Source: Ostreococcus lucimarinus CCE9901 (lineage: Eukaryota; Chlorophyta; Mamiellophyceae; Mamiellales; Bathycoccaceae). From it: 64,000 nucleotides of DNA. The notes under the pieces were generated by a model, which was not told where the DNA came from, made no database searches, and saw nothing but the letters and a program-made list of their open reading frames with translations. The DNA lies in assembly GCF_000092065.1 (NCBI RefSeq), contig NC_009365.1, positions 62,001 to 126,000 on the forward strand. The letters are read 5' to 3'. A program made the position numbers and the translations under genes. Positions 35,367-45,905 of the stretch are shown here, piece after piece (position 1 is the stretch's first letter; every line of letters starts with the position of its first letter).

Positions 35367-38300
35367 TCACTTGTGTTTGAGTTTGGAGACGAAATCGTCG
35401 ACGCTGAATTCTTCGGCGTATTGCGCCTCGTCCCACATTTCTTCGAGTCCGTTGACGATGTTGGAGAGACCGCCAGAAGCGGCGCCCGCGGCGGCGGCGG
35501 CCGCGCCCTTGGCGACGGGTGCACCGTCTTTGCCGAGTTTGACACCCTTCTCCGCGGTGAAGAGCTCGAGCATTTGACCGGTGTCCATGGCGCTCATGGA
35601 CGCGTTGTCGGCGTTCACCACGGCGTTGGCGACGTCGAGCTTGAAGCGCTGCAGAGACATGATTTTCTCTTCGAGCGTGCCGCGAGTGAGGATGCGGTAG
35701 ACGTTCACGGTCTTGCGTTGACCGAGTCGGTGTGCGCGATCCATGGCTTGCAAATCCTTCTGCGGGTTCCAGTCGTGCTCGAGGAAGACGACGGTGTCGG
35801 CGGATGTCAAGTTTAATCCCAAACCGCCGACGTGCGTCGTGAGCAAGAGCACGTCGATTGACGGGTCTGCGTTAAACTTGCGCACAACATCGAATCGCTG
35901 CGATGGTGGAATACTCCCATCGAGTCGTAACCAGCTTACGTCGCGCATTTGCGTCGTGAAAAGTTCGTTTTCTACCAAGTCGAGCAAGCTCTTGAGCTGG
36001 GAAAACACCAAGACGCGATGACCGGCGCCCGACGCCGGATTCGGCTTCCCCTCGTCCCCGTTGGACTTTTCTTCTTCTAAGTCTACTCCAATGCCACAAT
36101 CAATCAATATTTGCTTCAACGCATCGAATTTCGGCGAGCGCATCTCAGGATTGAACTTTTTGCTCGCGCCGTCAGACACGACGAGTTTCGGATGCGAGCA
36201 CAGCTTGCGCAAGTATTGCAGCGTCGTGAAGACGTGTTGCGCCGCGCCTTCGGCGCCTCCACCGCCTTCAATCGCGCTCACGGCTTGATCCTTTGCTTCG
36301 CTTGATTCGAACGCATCGTACATCTTGCGCTGCGCGTCCGTGAGTTCGACGTAGACGTCTTGAATAATCTTGGGCGGCAAATCCTTGAGCACTTCGTCCT
36401 TTGTGCGGCGCATGACGAAGGGCATGACTTGCTTGTGCAGTGCACCCGTGGCGAGCGCGCCTTGCTCGCTCAGTCCACCGCCTTTCTTCGCAGCCGCCGA
36501 TCTCGCCGCGGCGATGCCGTAAGTCTTCTTGAACTCGCGCTCGGTGCCTAAAAATCCAGGCATGAGAAAGTCGAACAAACTCCAAAGTTCCACGACGTCG
36601 TTTTGAATCGGCGTGCCGGAGAGCAACAATCGGTGCTCCGCGCGCACGCTCTTCACCGCTTGCGTCACGCGACTTTTTGGGTTGCGGATGGCGTGACCTT
36701 CGTCCAAGACGCAGTAACACCAGTCGAATTTGTCCAACGAATCGAAATCGGCGCGAACAGATTCATACGACATGATGACGACGTCGTACTTGCCAAAGTC
36801 CTTCTGTAACGCGCGACGGTCGGGTGGACTGCCGTGGTACTCAAGCGGGCGCAACACATCCGGTTCGACGTAAAGCCCGATCTCGTACGCCCAGTGACTG
36901 ACGAGGGTGCTCGGGCAGATCACCAAGTGCGGGAGTGTTTTCAATCCAGCTTCCTTGCGCTCCACCGTCGTCGCGGCGAGAATGCACGTCGATTGAAGCG
37001 TCTTTCCAAGACCCATGTCGTCCGCGAGCGCACCGTGCAACTTGAAGCGACGCAAGAACGCGAGCCAATTCACACCATCTTGCTGATACGGGCGCAGCGT
37101 GCGCGCACACTTGAACGGGAGTTTGAAGTCTTCAATCTTGCTGTTGTCCAAGAGCGCCTCGAGGAATTCGCCATCCTTCTTTGAGCGTTCTTTTTGCTTG
37201 GTCGTCAGATCGTTCGGCGGTTCTTTACCGACAGCGAGCGGAAGCAACGGTACCAGCTTTGCGAACGCACGGGTGGCGTTTCCACGAATTTTCAGATCCG
37301 GATCACTCATTCGACCCATCAGAGGAACGAGAAGTAAGACGCAATACGGCGCGAGCACGGCGCCGAGTGTGTCGACAAGTTCGCTCGCGAGGCCGACGGC
37401 ACCAGCACGCTTCGCCGTCTGCGAGGCCGCCTCTCCTTCTTCTAACTTCGGCACGATGAAGTCTAACAACGACGAAATGATTCGCTCGGGATGCTTCGAA
37501 GCGATGCTCGCTATGGTCTTTGCCGCAGTTTTCCGCACCGCGACGTCGGTGTACAACGCTGCGGCGAACGCCGTCTTGGTCGTTTCGATAACTTTCTCCT
37601 CCAAAGCTTCGTGCACCACGGGGCCTAAAATCTTGAACAACTGCAACGCATCGACGAGTGACTGCAGCGTTGCGGTGGGAGCATTTTCAGGCGGGGCTTG
37701 CGTGATCGGCTTCATCATGAGCGCGTCCAACGCGCCAAGTTGGTTGAAAACGTCCGCTCCGAAGAGCGAAGCCGCCGAACGAATCACCGCCTCGCCACCG
37801 CGTCTCGCGATTGTCGCGTCACTGATAACTTCTTCATCGACGATGCCCGCGACGGACTTCTTCTTCTTCCCATCATCTTCCTCTTCTTCTACTTCTTCCG
37901 TCAATCCAGCTTTGGGCGTCTCGGCTTCGTCGCCGCAAATCATCGACGTGATGTTCTTGAGAAGCTTATCGTTAGGCGACGGCGAGCGCGAAGTGCACAG
38001 CTTCATCATAGCCGCCACCGAAGCCGCGGCATGTGCTTGCAAATCTGCATCGCGTTCGCGACGCACAGACGACATCAACGGTTGAATGAATGGATTCAGT
38101 TTCGGAGGCAACGCGCCGAAACCGACAGCGGCACCCGCGGCGGCGGCGAGCACGGCGCCGTGAAGCTTCGCTTCGGTATCTCGCAAACGTTGCGCGGATG
38201 CATGAAGAGAACCTCGCGCCGTTTCCACGGCAGCTATCTCGGACTGCGATGGAAAGAGTCGATCGTGGTTGGTCAGTCTCGTACGAGTTCGGTGGCGCAA

Positions 38301-40983
38301 TGGGGGATGTTCGAGGACTTATACTTCTCTTCGGGCAATGCTAGCTCTGAGGAAACCTGTGAGCCTCGTTTTTATGTAGGAGCTGGACACGACGCAAGCG
38401 TTCGTCCGATGCCCGTGATACTAAACCCATGTGGTGAAACCGCATGAAATACCACGCGCAGAGTGCGCGCGGCGCCGATCGTACGTGTAGACGTCGCCGC
38501 CGCCGCGCGCGAACTCCGAAGCGAGAAAAAATCGAACACGTGAAACGTACCTGTGGCACAGCCGCCGAGAGCGTCGCAGCCGAATCCGCACCAAAACCAT
38601 CTGCCTCGGGACTAGGAACTTCACCCGTGACGACGACGCCATTCGTCGCCGCCACACGCAAAAATGCCATCGATTCGCTTTTCACGTACTTGACCATTTG
38701 CGCCACCTCGCCGTACGGTGTCGGCGACGGTGCGCTGGGATATGCCGGATTCGTATTTGCTAAAATTGCCCCCAGTTGCGCACCAGGCGCTTGCAACGTC
38801 GGACGTTGCGGACCAGGCGGAACCACTCGAAGCCAAGAGGTGAGCAAGTGCGCGCCGGCGAGACGCGCGGTGGCGAGCTCGCCCGTGAGCATGCCCACGA
38901 TGTGCTGCTCCATACGAGCGACCGAACTCGAGCGTTCGTGCGCGCCGAACGCCGCGGCTAGACGCGCGAGGCACTCGAGTCCACGCATACGACCAGCGGT
39001 GGTGGCCGGCCAATCTTTCGCGACGGCGCGAATCTCACCCTTAACGCTCGGCGGCGTGGAGACGAAAATTAATTTGCCCTCGCCACGAGCGTTCGCCACC
39101 GTTGTCGCGAGTTCGCACCACTTCGCGCCGTGTACCGTGAACGTAGCCTCGATGATGGCGATCGGGACCGTGCGCAAAAGCGCCACCCACGCCTCGCTCG
39201 CCGCATCGGCGCTCGCCGCGTCGACGTCGAGCAGCGCGCCTTGAAATGCGTGACGCATCGCCGGCGCGCACGCCTCTTGCACCCACAACTGCGTCGACGC
39301 GTTCGGCTCGACGGCTAACAGTCGAGCAAGCGTCTGCCACACGGCCAGTCGTACGGCTGGGATCGGGTGCGCGGCGAACGGCCAAAGACGTGGGACGACT
39401 TCAGCGAGCGCGGCGGTGGACTTTGCGCGCGTCGATTCCAACGCGTACAGTTCGGCGATGAGCTTCATCACCGGTACCGCACTCGGTGACAAGTCGTCGA
39501 GCTCGTTGAGGAGCCCCCACAACGACGAAAGTAATTCGTTGAATTGCGGATGACTCGGCAAGTGCTCGACGGCAGGTAATAAGGATTCCGCCGCGGCGCC
39601 TCGCACGTCGTCGTCGGCGTCCACGAGCGCCTTGGTCGCCGCGGGTAGCGCTGCGGGCAAAAGCTCGACTGCCAACTCTGACTTTGCGGCGAGAATATAC
39701 TTCAACCCGAGCAACGCGGAGTGCCGCACTTCCCACTCGGGGCGCGACAGTAGTGTGAGCGTGCACGACACCACGGCGTCGACGGCTTGCGGCGACAACG
39801 GCAAAAGCGCCGCGCCGAGCGCCTGCGCGGACGTCTCACGGACGGGCGCCACCGCGCCGTCGCCCGCGAAATCACCGAAACGGTCAAGCGCTAGTATGCA
39901 CAGTAAGCGCACGCACATGTCCTCGAGCCAAGCGGCGTTGGACTCGCGAGCGATCTCCACCGTTCCCGGTTCTGGTTTCACTCCGGGCGGCGGCGCCCAA
40001 ATAGCCGCGCTCGCCGCCTGATGACGTAGCACCTCACGCAACGCCGCGGCGGCGCCGTGACGCTCTTCCCACCCCTCCGAAAACATCATGTACGCCAACG
40101 TCTCGCAGGTGCGCGCGAGCGGCCATCCGCCCGCGGCGACTTCCGCCTGTTCCTCGTCGTCCTCCTCCGCTTCCGCCTTCTCCTGTTCCAAACGCGCCGC
40201 TTCCTCGTCCTGCTTCGACCGCTTCGCGTCCAGCGGATTCGCGCCTTCGCGCAACATCCGTTTCGCCTTACGCTTCAACTTGTTCAGCTCTCGCGCGCTC
40301 AAATGACTGTAATCGACGTCGCCGGTCAACCCGTCCACCGCCTCCGCCGCGCTATCGCCAACCGCAACCTTCTCCTGCACGGTCACCTTCCCATCGTCCA
40401 GCAAATCCTCATCCTTCACCAAATCACTCATCTTCATGTTCTCGTCCATCATCGCTCCCGCCTCGGGGCCGAGCTCCATGCCTAACCTTCGCTTCAACGA
40501 CGCCTTGGCTTGCGCCAACCGTTCCGCCTTCGTCCCCGGTCCGTTTTCCAGCCGCCACCCGATCCCGCTCGAACTCAACAGTATCCCCGCCTTTTCCAGC
40601 ACGCGCTCGACGTCGAACTTCGCGAACGTGAGATCGAGCGCGTCCGAGCCCGCGTTCGCGTCCCGTCCCGTCTTCGCCTCGCTCGCGTCCCGTCCCGCGT
40701 CTCGTTCCGCCCCATCGCTCTCCATCGCGATCAGCGCGTCCACGCTCGGGTGTCGCAACCGCGACGCGATTTCACTCATCGTCGCGCTCGCCGCGACGCG
40801 GGTCTCCCATTTTTTGCTCCGCAGGTGCGCGCGAACGCGACGGAGGAGATTGGGCAACTGCGTCGAGTGCGACGCGGCGAGTTCGCCAATCTGACGCGCG
40901 GCCTCGCGCCTCGCGGCGGCGGTGGAGCCGGTGTCGAGGAGTTTGATCAGGCGGTCCAGGCGCGAGCCGCCGGATTCCGCCAT
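35367..40983 (-). CDS. BTAF1: MOT1/BTAF1 TBP-removing SWI2/SNF2 ATPase, two exons
   Basis: 1769 residues from exon 1 38551-40983 and exon 2 35367-38243. Exon 1 holds the N-terminal HEAT repeats that grip TBP (RLDRLIKLLDTGSTAAARREAARQIGELA; the SKKWETRVAASATMSEIA repeat; WEVRHSALLGLKYILAAK). Exon 2 continues the repeats and then the SNF2 ATPase: RPYQQDGVNWLAFLRRFKLHG, ADDMGLGKTLQST (motif I), LDEGHAIRNP (motif II), LLLSGTPIQNDVVELWSLFDFLMPGFLG, VMRRTKDEVLKDLPPKIIQDVYV, the C-lobe LLLTTHVGGLGLNLTSADTVVFLEHDWNP and DRAHRLGQRKTVNVYR. MOT1 uses ATP to strip TBP from DNA. Either exon alone would read as a partial gene; the intron joins them in phase 0. Confidence 0.95.
38244..38550 (-). other. Predicted intron of the MOT1 gene (phase 0)
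   Basis: Donor CAG|GTACGT at 38550, acceptor ATCGCAG at 38244, and GAGACTGAC 28 nt before the AG. Without it exon 1 runs into an unrelated Arg/His-rich tail and exon 2 starts without a credible Met. Confidence 0.85.
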
Positions 40984-41121
40984 GGCGCGCGGTGACGGCG
41001 GCGCGATCTGACGCGAGAATGCGTCGACGCCGCGAGGAGGCGTCGACTTCGGCGCGACGCGTCAGCGAATCGAATGCGTCGGGTTCGTTACAGTTCGAGT
41101 CGAAGATTTGAGATTGAAGCG

Positions 41122-42237
41122 CTAATCCACGTCGTTCGCCGCGCCGCCGGGCGCGGCGCCGGCGCCCGGGAAGCCGCCCGGGAAGCCGCCCGGGAAGCCG
41201 CCGGGCGCGCCGCCCGGCATCGCGCCGCCCATCGAAGCCATCAATTTTTGCAACACCGGTCCGACTTCGGGGTCGCTCATGTACTGCATCGCCGCCATCG
41301 GGTTCTTCATCATCGTTTGAAGCGCTTGCATGACCTTGGGGTTCTGCATCGCGGCGATGAGATCGGGGTCGCTCATCAGCTTTTGCGCCATCTCGGGCGA
41401 AACGCCGGGCGGCAAGTCGCCGGCGCCGCCCGGGAATCCGGCGCCCGGTTGGCCGAACCCAGGCCCGCCGGCGTCTTTCGCCGCGGCTTCTTTGCGCGCC
41501 GCCTCCGCGGCGGCTCGGCGTTTTTCGAGCTCTTCTCTTTCCTTGGCCTCCTTCGCGGCGCGCGCCTTGCCCTCGCGCACGTGAAGCTCGTGCACGACGC
41601 TCAAGACTTTTTTATGCATCTCCCCGTACGTCTCGTCGAAGTCCTGAGACAATCCCGCGCTCAGATCCGCGTTGGCCTCGTTCCAGTGTCCCAAGTACCT
41701 GTGCGCCGCGCCTCGAACCTTCAACGCCTTGGCCGAATCCGGATTCAACTTCAACGCCGCCGTCCCGTCTCGAATCGCCGACAGCGGCTTTCGCAACTTG
41801 ATGAAACATTCCGCCCGTTTCGCGTACGTCAGCGCCGACGGCGCGATCATCAGCGCCTCCGTGTACCTCTCGATCGCCTCCTCCCACGCCTCGCGCGCGA
41901 ACGCCTCGCTCGCCAGTCGCTTCGCCTCGCTCGCCTTCGCCTCCTCCGCCTCCCCGAGCGTCTCCGGCGCCGTCTCCGCCCCCATCGCGATCGCGCTCAG
42001 ATCATCGCTCTCGGCCGCCATCGCCTCGTCGTCCTCGATCTCGATCGCGTCCGTCCCCGTCCCCGTCGTCGTCGTCGTCCGCGGCGCCGGAATCGTCGCC
42101 CCCAAATCCTCCTCGAGCCATCGTCGGAAGAATTCGAGCGCCGGCGCGTCCAGGATCGCGCTGTCTTCCTTCGCCGCGCGCACGAGGTGTCGCAGCGCCT
42201 CCAGCGTCGCCGTCGTCGGCGCGCGTTCGCGCGTCAT
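41122..42237 (-). CDS. HIP/ST13-type Hsc70-interacting co-chaperone
   Basis: 371 residues. N-terminal dimerisation helices (TLEALRHLVRAAKEDSAILDAPALEFFRRWLEED), acidic linker, then three TPRs (about 105-205: ASEAFAREAWEEAIERYTEALM, YAKRAECFIKLRKPLSAIRDGTAALKLNPDSAKALKVRGAA), a highly charged helix (EAKEREELEKRRAAAEA), then an STI1/DP domain (SPEMAQKLMSDPDLIAAMQNPKVMQALQTMMKNPMAA) and a GGFPGG repeat tail. HIP stabilises ADP-bound Hsp70. The Gly-Gly-Phe-Pro repeats and the STI1 block are the family marks. The longer open frame above 42237 is the complement of the neighbouring TPR gene. Confidence 0.93.
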   Translation of the reverse strand: MTRERAPTTATLEALRHLVRAAKEDSAILDAPALEFFRRWLEEDLGATIPAPRTTTTTGTGTDAIEIEDDEAMAAESDDLSAIAMGAETAPETLGEAEEAKASEAKRLASEAFAREAWEEAIERYTEALMIAPSALTYAKRAECFIKLRKPLSAIRDGTAALKLNPDSAKALKVRGAAHRYLGHWNEANADLSAGLSQDFDETYGEMHKKVLSVVHELHVREGKARAAKEAKEREELEKRRAAAEAARKEAAAKDAGGPGFGQPGAGFPGGAGDLPPGVSPEMAQKLMSDPDLIAAMQNPKVMQALQTMMKNPMAAMQYMSDPEVGPVLQKLMASMGGAMPGGAPGGFPGGFPGGFPGAGAAPGGAANDVD

Positions 42238-42561
42238 CGCGCCCGGTCGTCGCGTCGTCGAGTGCCGCCGATGAATGAATCTTCGCGAACGACGATTCGA
42301 TCGACGCGCCCGTAAGTTTGCCGACATCACCCATCGCGGCCGCGCGGCGTCGCGCGCGCGCCGACGGGAATCGCTCGACGTCGAGCAACTCTCGAATTCG
42401 CGATTTTTTTTAACTCGCGCGCGATCGCGTCGAATCTTCGTCGCGACCGGTCGCCGCGTCGTCGCCCCCCCCGAGGTGGTTACGCCGCGCGTCCTTCGCG
42501 CGCGGCACTCGGCGACGCGTCGTCGACGGCGCGCGTCGCGCGCGACGTCGCGACCTCGCGG
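42238..42561. promoter_or_regulatory. Divergent region between HIP and the TPR gene
   Basis: 324 bases with no supported gene. An eight-T run (42404-42411) in a TTTAA context stands out from the CG-rich surroundings and could be a nucleosome-free promoter core. No TATA box. Confidence 0.35.
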
Positions 42562-43890
42562 ATGCGTCGCGCGACGCTCGATCGCGCGCGTCGCGCGCTC
42601 GCGTCGCGCGCGCCGATGGAAACGGCGCTCGAGGATGCGAAATCGATGATCGAGTACGCGCGCGCGCGATGGCGCGTCGGCGCGCGAGGCGACGCGCGGG
42701 GGGTGCTGGAACACGCGAGCGTGGCGCTGAGGCGACGAGGCGAGGAACCGGCGACGTCGAGCGCGATCGCGCGCGCGCGCACGGCGTGGGCGCACCTGGC
42801 GCGGGAGCGAGGCGAGCGCGGGACGGCGCGAGACGCGGCGCGAGACGCGCGAGACGCGGCGCGCGAGAGCGGAGCGCCGGAGGACGGCGCTTCGGCGGAC
42901 GCGATGTGGACGCTCCTGGAGGCGCGGGAGGAAGCGAAGGAGGCGACGTGGGCGGACGTGGTCGAGGGCGCGCGGCGCGGCGCGGGAGGGGGAGCGGGAG
43001 GGCGGTGCGCGGCGGCGGGCGCGGAGACGCTGGCGGCGCTGACGCGAAGACGCGCGAGGGACGCGTTGGAGGCGGCGGAGACGTGCGAGATCGCGCTCAG
43101 GGGGATGTCGTCGGAGGAGTTGCGAGAGGCGAAGGACGCACCGCACGGGTGGGCGATCGCGAGCGCGATGAAGGCGCTGGGACACGTCGAGAGGTTGACG
43201 CCGAGCGGGTCGAGCGAACGCGCGTTGGAACTGTACGAACGCGCCGCCGAGTACGCCAAGGACGTGGCGCTGAGCGAGCACCCGGGGGCGATGGCGTCGA
43301 GGATGATCGCTGAGGATTTGCAAGCGGATTGCGCGTTGGCGCGCGCGCAGGCGTACGCGGCGCTCGGGGACGTGGAGAACGCCGAGACGTTCGCCGCGCG
43401 AGCGGTGAGCGCCGCGGAGGCGTTGGGCGACGAAAAGCATCCGCGCGTCGGAGCGGCGATCGCGGTGAGCGGGGACGTGTACGTGGCCAAAGCGCTCAGA
43501 TCGATGTCGAACGATGAGAAGACGTCTTTGGGCGACGGCGCGGGCGTGATGTTTGCCGAGGGGTTGTACAAGAGCGCCATAAAATTGATGCATTACCCGC
43601 ACGTCGTCGAGGATGGGAAAATCGTCCTCGATTACGAGGCGAGGCACTTGTGCGCGCTGTTGCACGCGCGCTACTCGAGCATTTTGCGCGCGTCTGGCGG
43701 TCAGCGCGAGCGTGAAGCCAACGCGTGGCTCGAAAGCGCAAAGATTTTGTGGCCAGATGAGCGCGGCGACGATGAAGGCGTCGACGGCGTCGACATCGTG
43801 ACCAAGGCGGCGACGAAGCTCGGCGTGAAGCACGGACCGTCGGTGTTGATCGATTTACAGCAAATGGCGCCTCTCACCATGGGCGCGTGA
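42562..43890 (+). CDS. TPR-like protein, probably mitochondrial
   Basis: 442 residues. The N-terminus MRRATLDRARRALASRAPMET is basic and amphipathic like a mitochondrial presequence. The remainder is all-helical with degenerate TPR units (ALELYERAAEYAKDVAL, ADCALARAQAYAALGDVENAETFAARAVSAAEALGDEKHPRVGAA, GLYKSAIKLM). It resembles the unnamed plant TPR-like proteins that carry the 'HPRV' and 'A.ARSLI' type blocks. No enzymatic motif is seen. Specific function unknown. Confidence 0.75.
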   Translation: MRRATLDRARRALASRAPMETALEDAKSMIEYARARWRVGARGDARGVLEHASVALRRRGEEPATSSAIARARTAWAHLARERGERGTARDAARDARDAARESGAPEDGASADAMWTLLEAREEAKEATWADVVEGARRGAGGGAGGRCAAAGAETLAALTRRRARDALEAAETCEIALRGMSSEELREAKDAPHGWAIASAMKALGHVERLTPSGSSERALELYERAAEYAKDVALSEHPGAMASRMIAEDLQADCALARAQAYAALGDVENAETFAARAVSAAEALGDEKHPRVGAAIAVSGDVYVAKALRSMSNDEKTSLGDGAGVMFAEGLYKSAIKLMHYPHVVEDGKIVLDYEARHLCALLHARYSSILRASGGQREREANAWLESAKILWPDERGDDEGVDGVDIVTKAATKLGVKHGPSVLIDLQQMAPLTMGA

Positions 43891-43982
43891 GCGTTGGTGC
43901 GTGCGCCGTGTACTTTTACTCCTTCCTACGCTACGGTTTCGCGCACGCCTTTAGTTTAGACGATTCGTTAGACGAAGAAACA

Positions 43983-45092
43983 TCACGTTTTTCGCTCACT
44001 CGCCGCCTCCTCCGTCTCGACGTGCAACGAGTGATGTCGCCGCTCTGCCTTCGTGAACCCGAGCTCGCGATAGTTCACGCGCGCTTCCGCACTCGTCGTA
44101 CCCACCGGCGAGTTTGCGGTTTTCGACGAAGGACCGCTGAGGATGGCGGTTAGATCGCCTCCAGCCTCCGCCGCGCGCATCGCGGCTTCGAGTTTGGCTT
44201 CGAAATCGAGCGCACTCGTCGACGGCGTCGGTTTCGCCGCGGGTTCGTACTTTTCCGGTGACTTGACTTCTAATTTCGGCTTGAACTCGCGCTTCGGCAC
44301 CGCGCGATCGAGCGGTTGCTTCTCGATCGGCGTCGACGCGCCGCGCGTTTCCTTGAGCGCGGCGGATAACATGCGCTCAAACGCATCGTCCTCGGCGGCG
44401 CTCGCCGGCGGCGACGCCTCCACCGCGGGACTGTTCACGGGACTGTTCACGAACTCCACAGGCGCGTCGACGTCCATCGCGACGTCGTCTCGTGCGCTCA
44501 AATCGTCCTCAACCTTCGCCTCGCCGTCGCCTTCCGAATTCGCCTCCGCGTCGTCGTCGCCTCCGCTCGCCTTTGGCGGCGAATTCGCCAAACCGCCCTT
44601 GGCCGCGAGCATCCGCCCGACGTCCACTCCCGCCGCCTCCGCCGCCATCGCGCGCCGCAGCTGCGCCTCGAATAACGCGTTTCTATCCTCTTCGTAAATC
44701 ACGCCGTCGATCGCCCCACCGTCGTCGTCGTCGTCGTCGTTCGCCCGCGTCGCCGTCACCGTCGGCACCGTCGTCCGCGCGCGTCCCGCGTCCTGACTCT
44801 TCACCACCGCCGCCGCCTTCACCGGCGCTCTCGCGACGCGCGCGTCGTCGTCCTTCGCGCGTCGACCGCGCGTCGGCGCGAACACCGCCGCCGTCGGGCT
44901 CGCGTCGAACGGAAACGTTTCGTCTTCCACCGGGGGAACGACTTTTCCCGTCGCGCTCGACGCCGCGCGGAGCCACGACGCACGCGAGACGCATATCGGC
45001 GAGACGTTGGACAGGTCGAACAGCGCGAGAAGTCTGCTCGCGTCGGCGGCGCGCGCGGGCGTCGAGGCGTCGGTCGTTCGCTCGCGCGCCAT
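43983..45092 (-). CDS. Acidic disordered protein of unknown function
   Basis: 369 residues, not recognised. The start (MARERTTDASTPARAADA then SRLLALFDLSNVSPICV) contains a short hydrophobic helix. The middle is Ala/Asp/Glu/Ser-rich with possible helical units AIDGVIYEEDRNALFEAQLRRAMAAEAAGVDVGRML and DDAFERMLSAALKETRG, then DFEAKLEAAMRAAEAGGDL: three similar short helices of the type 'FE..L..A..'. The C-terminus, VNYRELGFTKAERRHHS, looks conserved. ATG 45092 is chosen; the frame above only has TTG. The repeated helices may be binding motifs. No family call. Confidence 0.55.
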   Translation of the reverse strand: MARERTTDASTPARAADASRLLALFDLSNVSPICVSRASWLRAASSATGKVVPPVEDETFPFDASPTAAVFAPTRGRRAKDDDARVARAPVKAAAVVKSQDAGRARTTVPTVTATRANDDDDDDGGAIDGVIYEEDRNALFEAQLRRAMAAEAAGVDVGRMLAAKGGLANSPPKASGGDDDAEANSEGDGEAKVEDDLSARDDVAMDVDAPVEFVNSPVNSPAVEASPPASAAEDDAFERMLSAALKETRGASTPIEKQPLDRAVPKREFKPKLEVKSPEKYEPAAKPTPSTSALDFEAKLEAAMRAAEAGGDLTAILSGPSSKTANSPVGTTSAEARVNYRELGFTKAERRHHSLHVETEEAASERKT

Positions 45093-45263
45093 GGCGAGCG
45101 CGAGCGGCGAAGTGTCGCTCGCGAGCGGGACGCGAAGCGTCTCGGCGCGCGGGACTAATGGGCGGGGTAGCAATACAAAGAGGCGAATCGAGCCTCGCTA
45201 AAACACACAAATACGCAAACGCAACGCGGTGACGGTCGACGCGTCGATCGATCGGCGCGTCGA

Positions 45264-45746
45264 TCAGTCGTCCTTGGAGTACAGACGCTCGAGCGACGCG
45301 TTGATGAAATACCGCTCAGCCTTTTGCACGTCCAATCGACTGCCGTCCTTGCGATATCGCCCGCGCACGAGATTATACATCGTCGTCACGCGATTGACGA
45401 TGAACCATCCGTTGGCGCTCTCGTCGCCGTCCGCGTTCGTGGGCACTTCGATCGTCTCGCCGCACGCGATGTTCTTCGGCAGCTTGTGCAGTCCTAAATC
45501 CACCGGAGGGGGGGTGGCGACGCGCACGTTGTACGGCACGAGCTTTGGGCTCGATTCGCGCGCGCCCTGAGATTTGACGTCGTCGTTGGCGTCGCGTTCC
45601 GCGCCGTCATCGCTCGATGCGCGCGCTCCGACGGCGATCTTTGCGCGATGACGTGGAGGGAGGTGTCGATTTTTGAGTCTTTCGGCGACGCTCGCGCGCG
45701 ATGCGGGCGCGGATGGCGCGCGCGCGCATCGCGATGCGATTGACAT
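45264..45746 (-). CDS. Conserved small plastid protein of unknown function
   Basis: 160 residues. About 1-50 (MSIASRCARAPSAPASRASVAERL) is a plastid transit peptide. The mature part has a run NGWFIVNRVTTMYNLVRGRYRKDGSRLDVQKAERYF, reminiscent of small nuclear-encoded plastid proteins of the green lineage with 'GRY..D.SRL.V...RYF' near the end, and LGLHKLPKNIACGETIEVP. The ATG is the first that gives a transit-like N-terminus. The exact family name is not recalled. Confidence 0.7.
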   Translation of the reverse strand: MSIASRCARAPSAPASRASVAERLKNRHLPPRHRAKIAVGARASSDDGAERDANDDVKSQGARESSPKLVPYNVRVATPPPVDLGLHKLPKNIACGETIEVPTNADGDESANGWFIVNRVTTMYNLVRGRYRKDGSRLDVQKAERYFINASLERLYSKDD

Positions 45747-45905
45747 GGTGTTCGCGCGTCGAGTGCGCGCGCGTGGCGGGGTGCGCTCGGTCACCGCGCG
45801 CTGCGATGTGACGCGGCGTTTCGGAGGGCGCGTTCGACGGGCTATCCTCGCGAAGCGAATAGAATTTCTATGAAAGTACACGCGTCAGGACGCGACGACG
45901 CTAGA

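Noticed and set aside
38341-38550. C-terminal tail of the first MOT1 frame as real protein
   Set aside because: It begins at a perfect donor (CAG|GTACGT) and reads as unrelated Arg/His-rich sequence; the second exon restores SNF2 helicase continuity.
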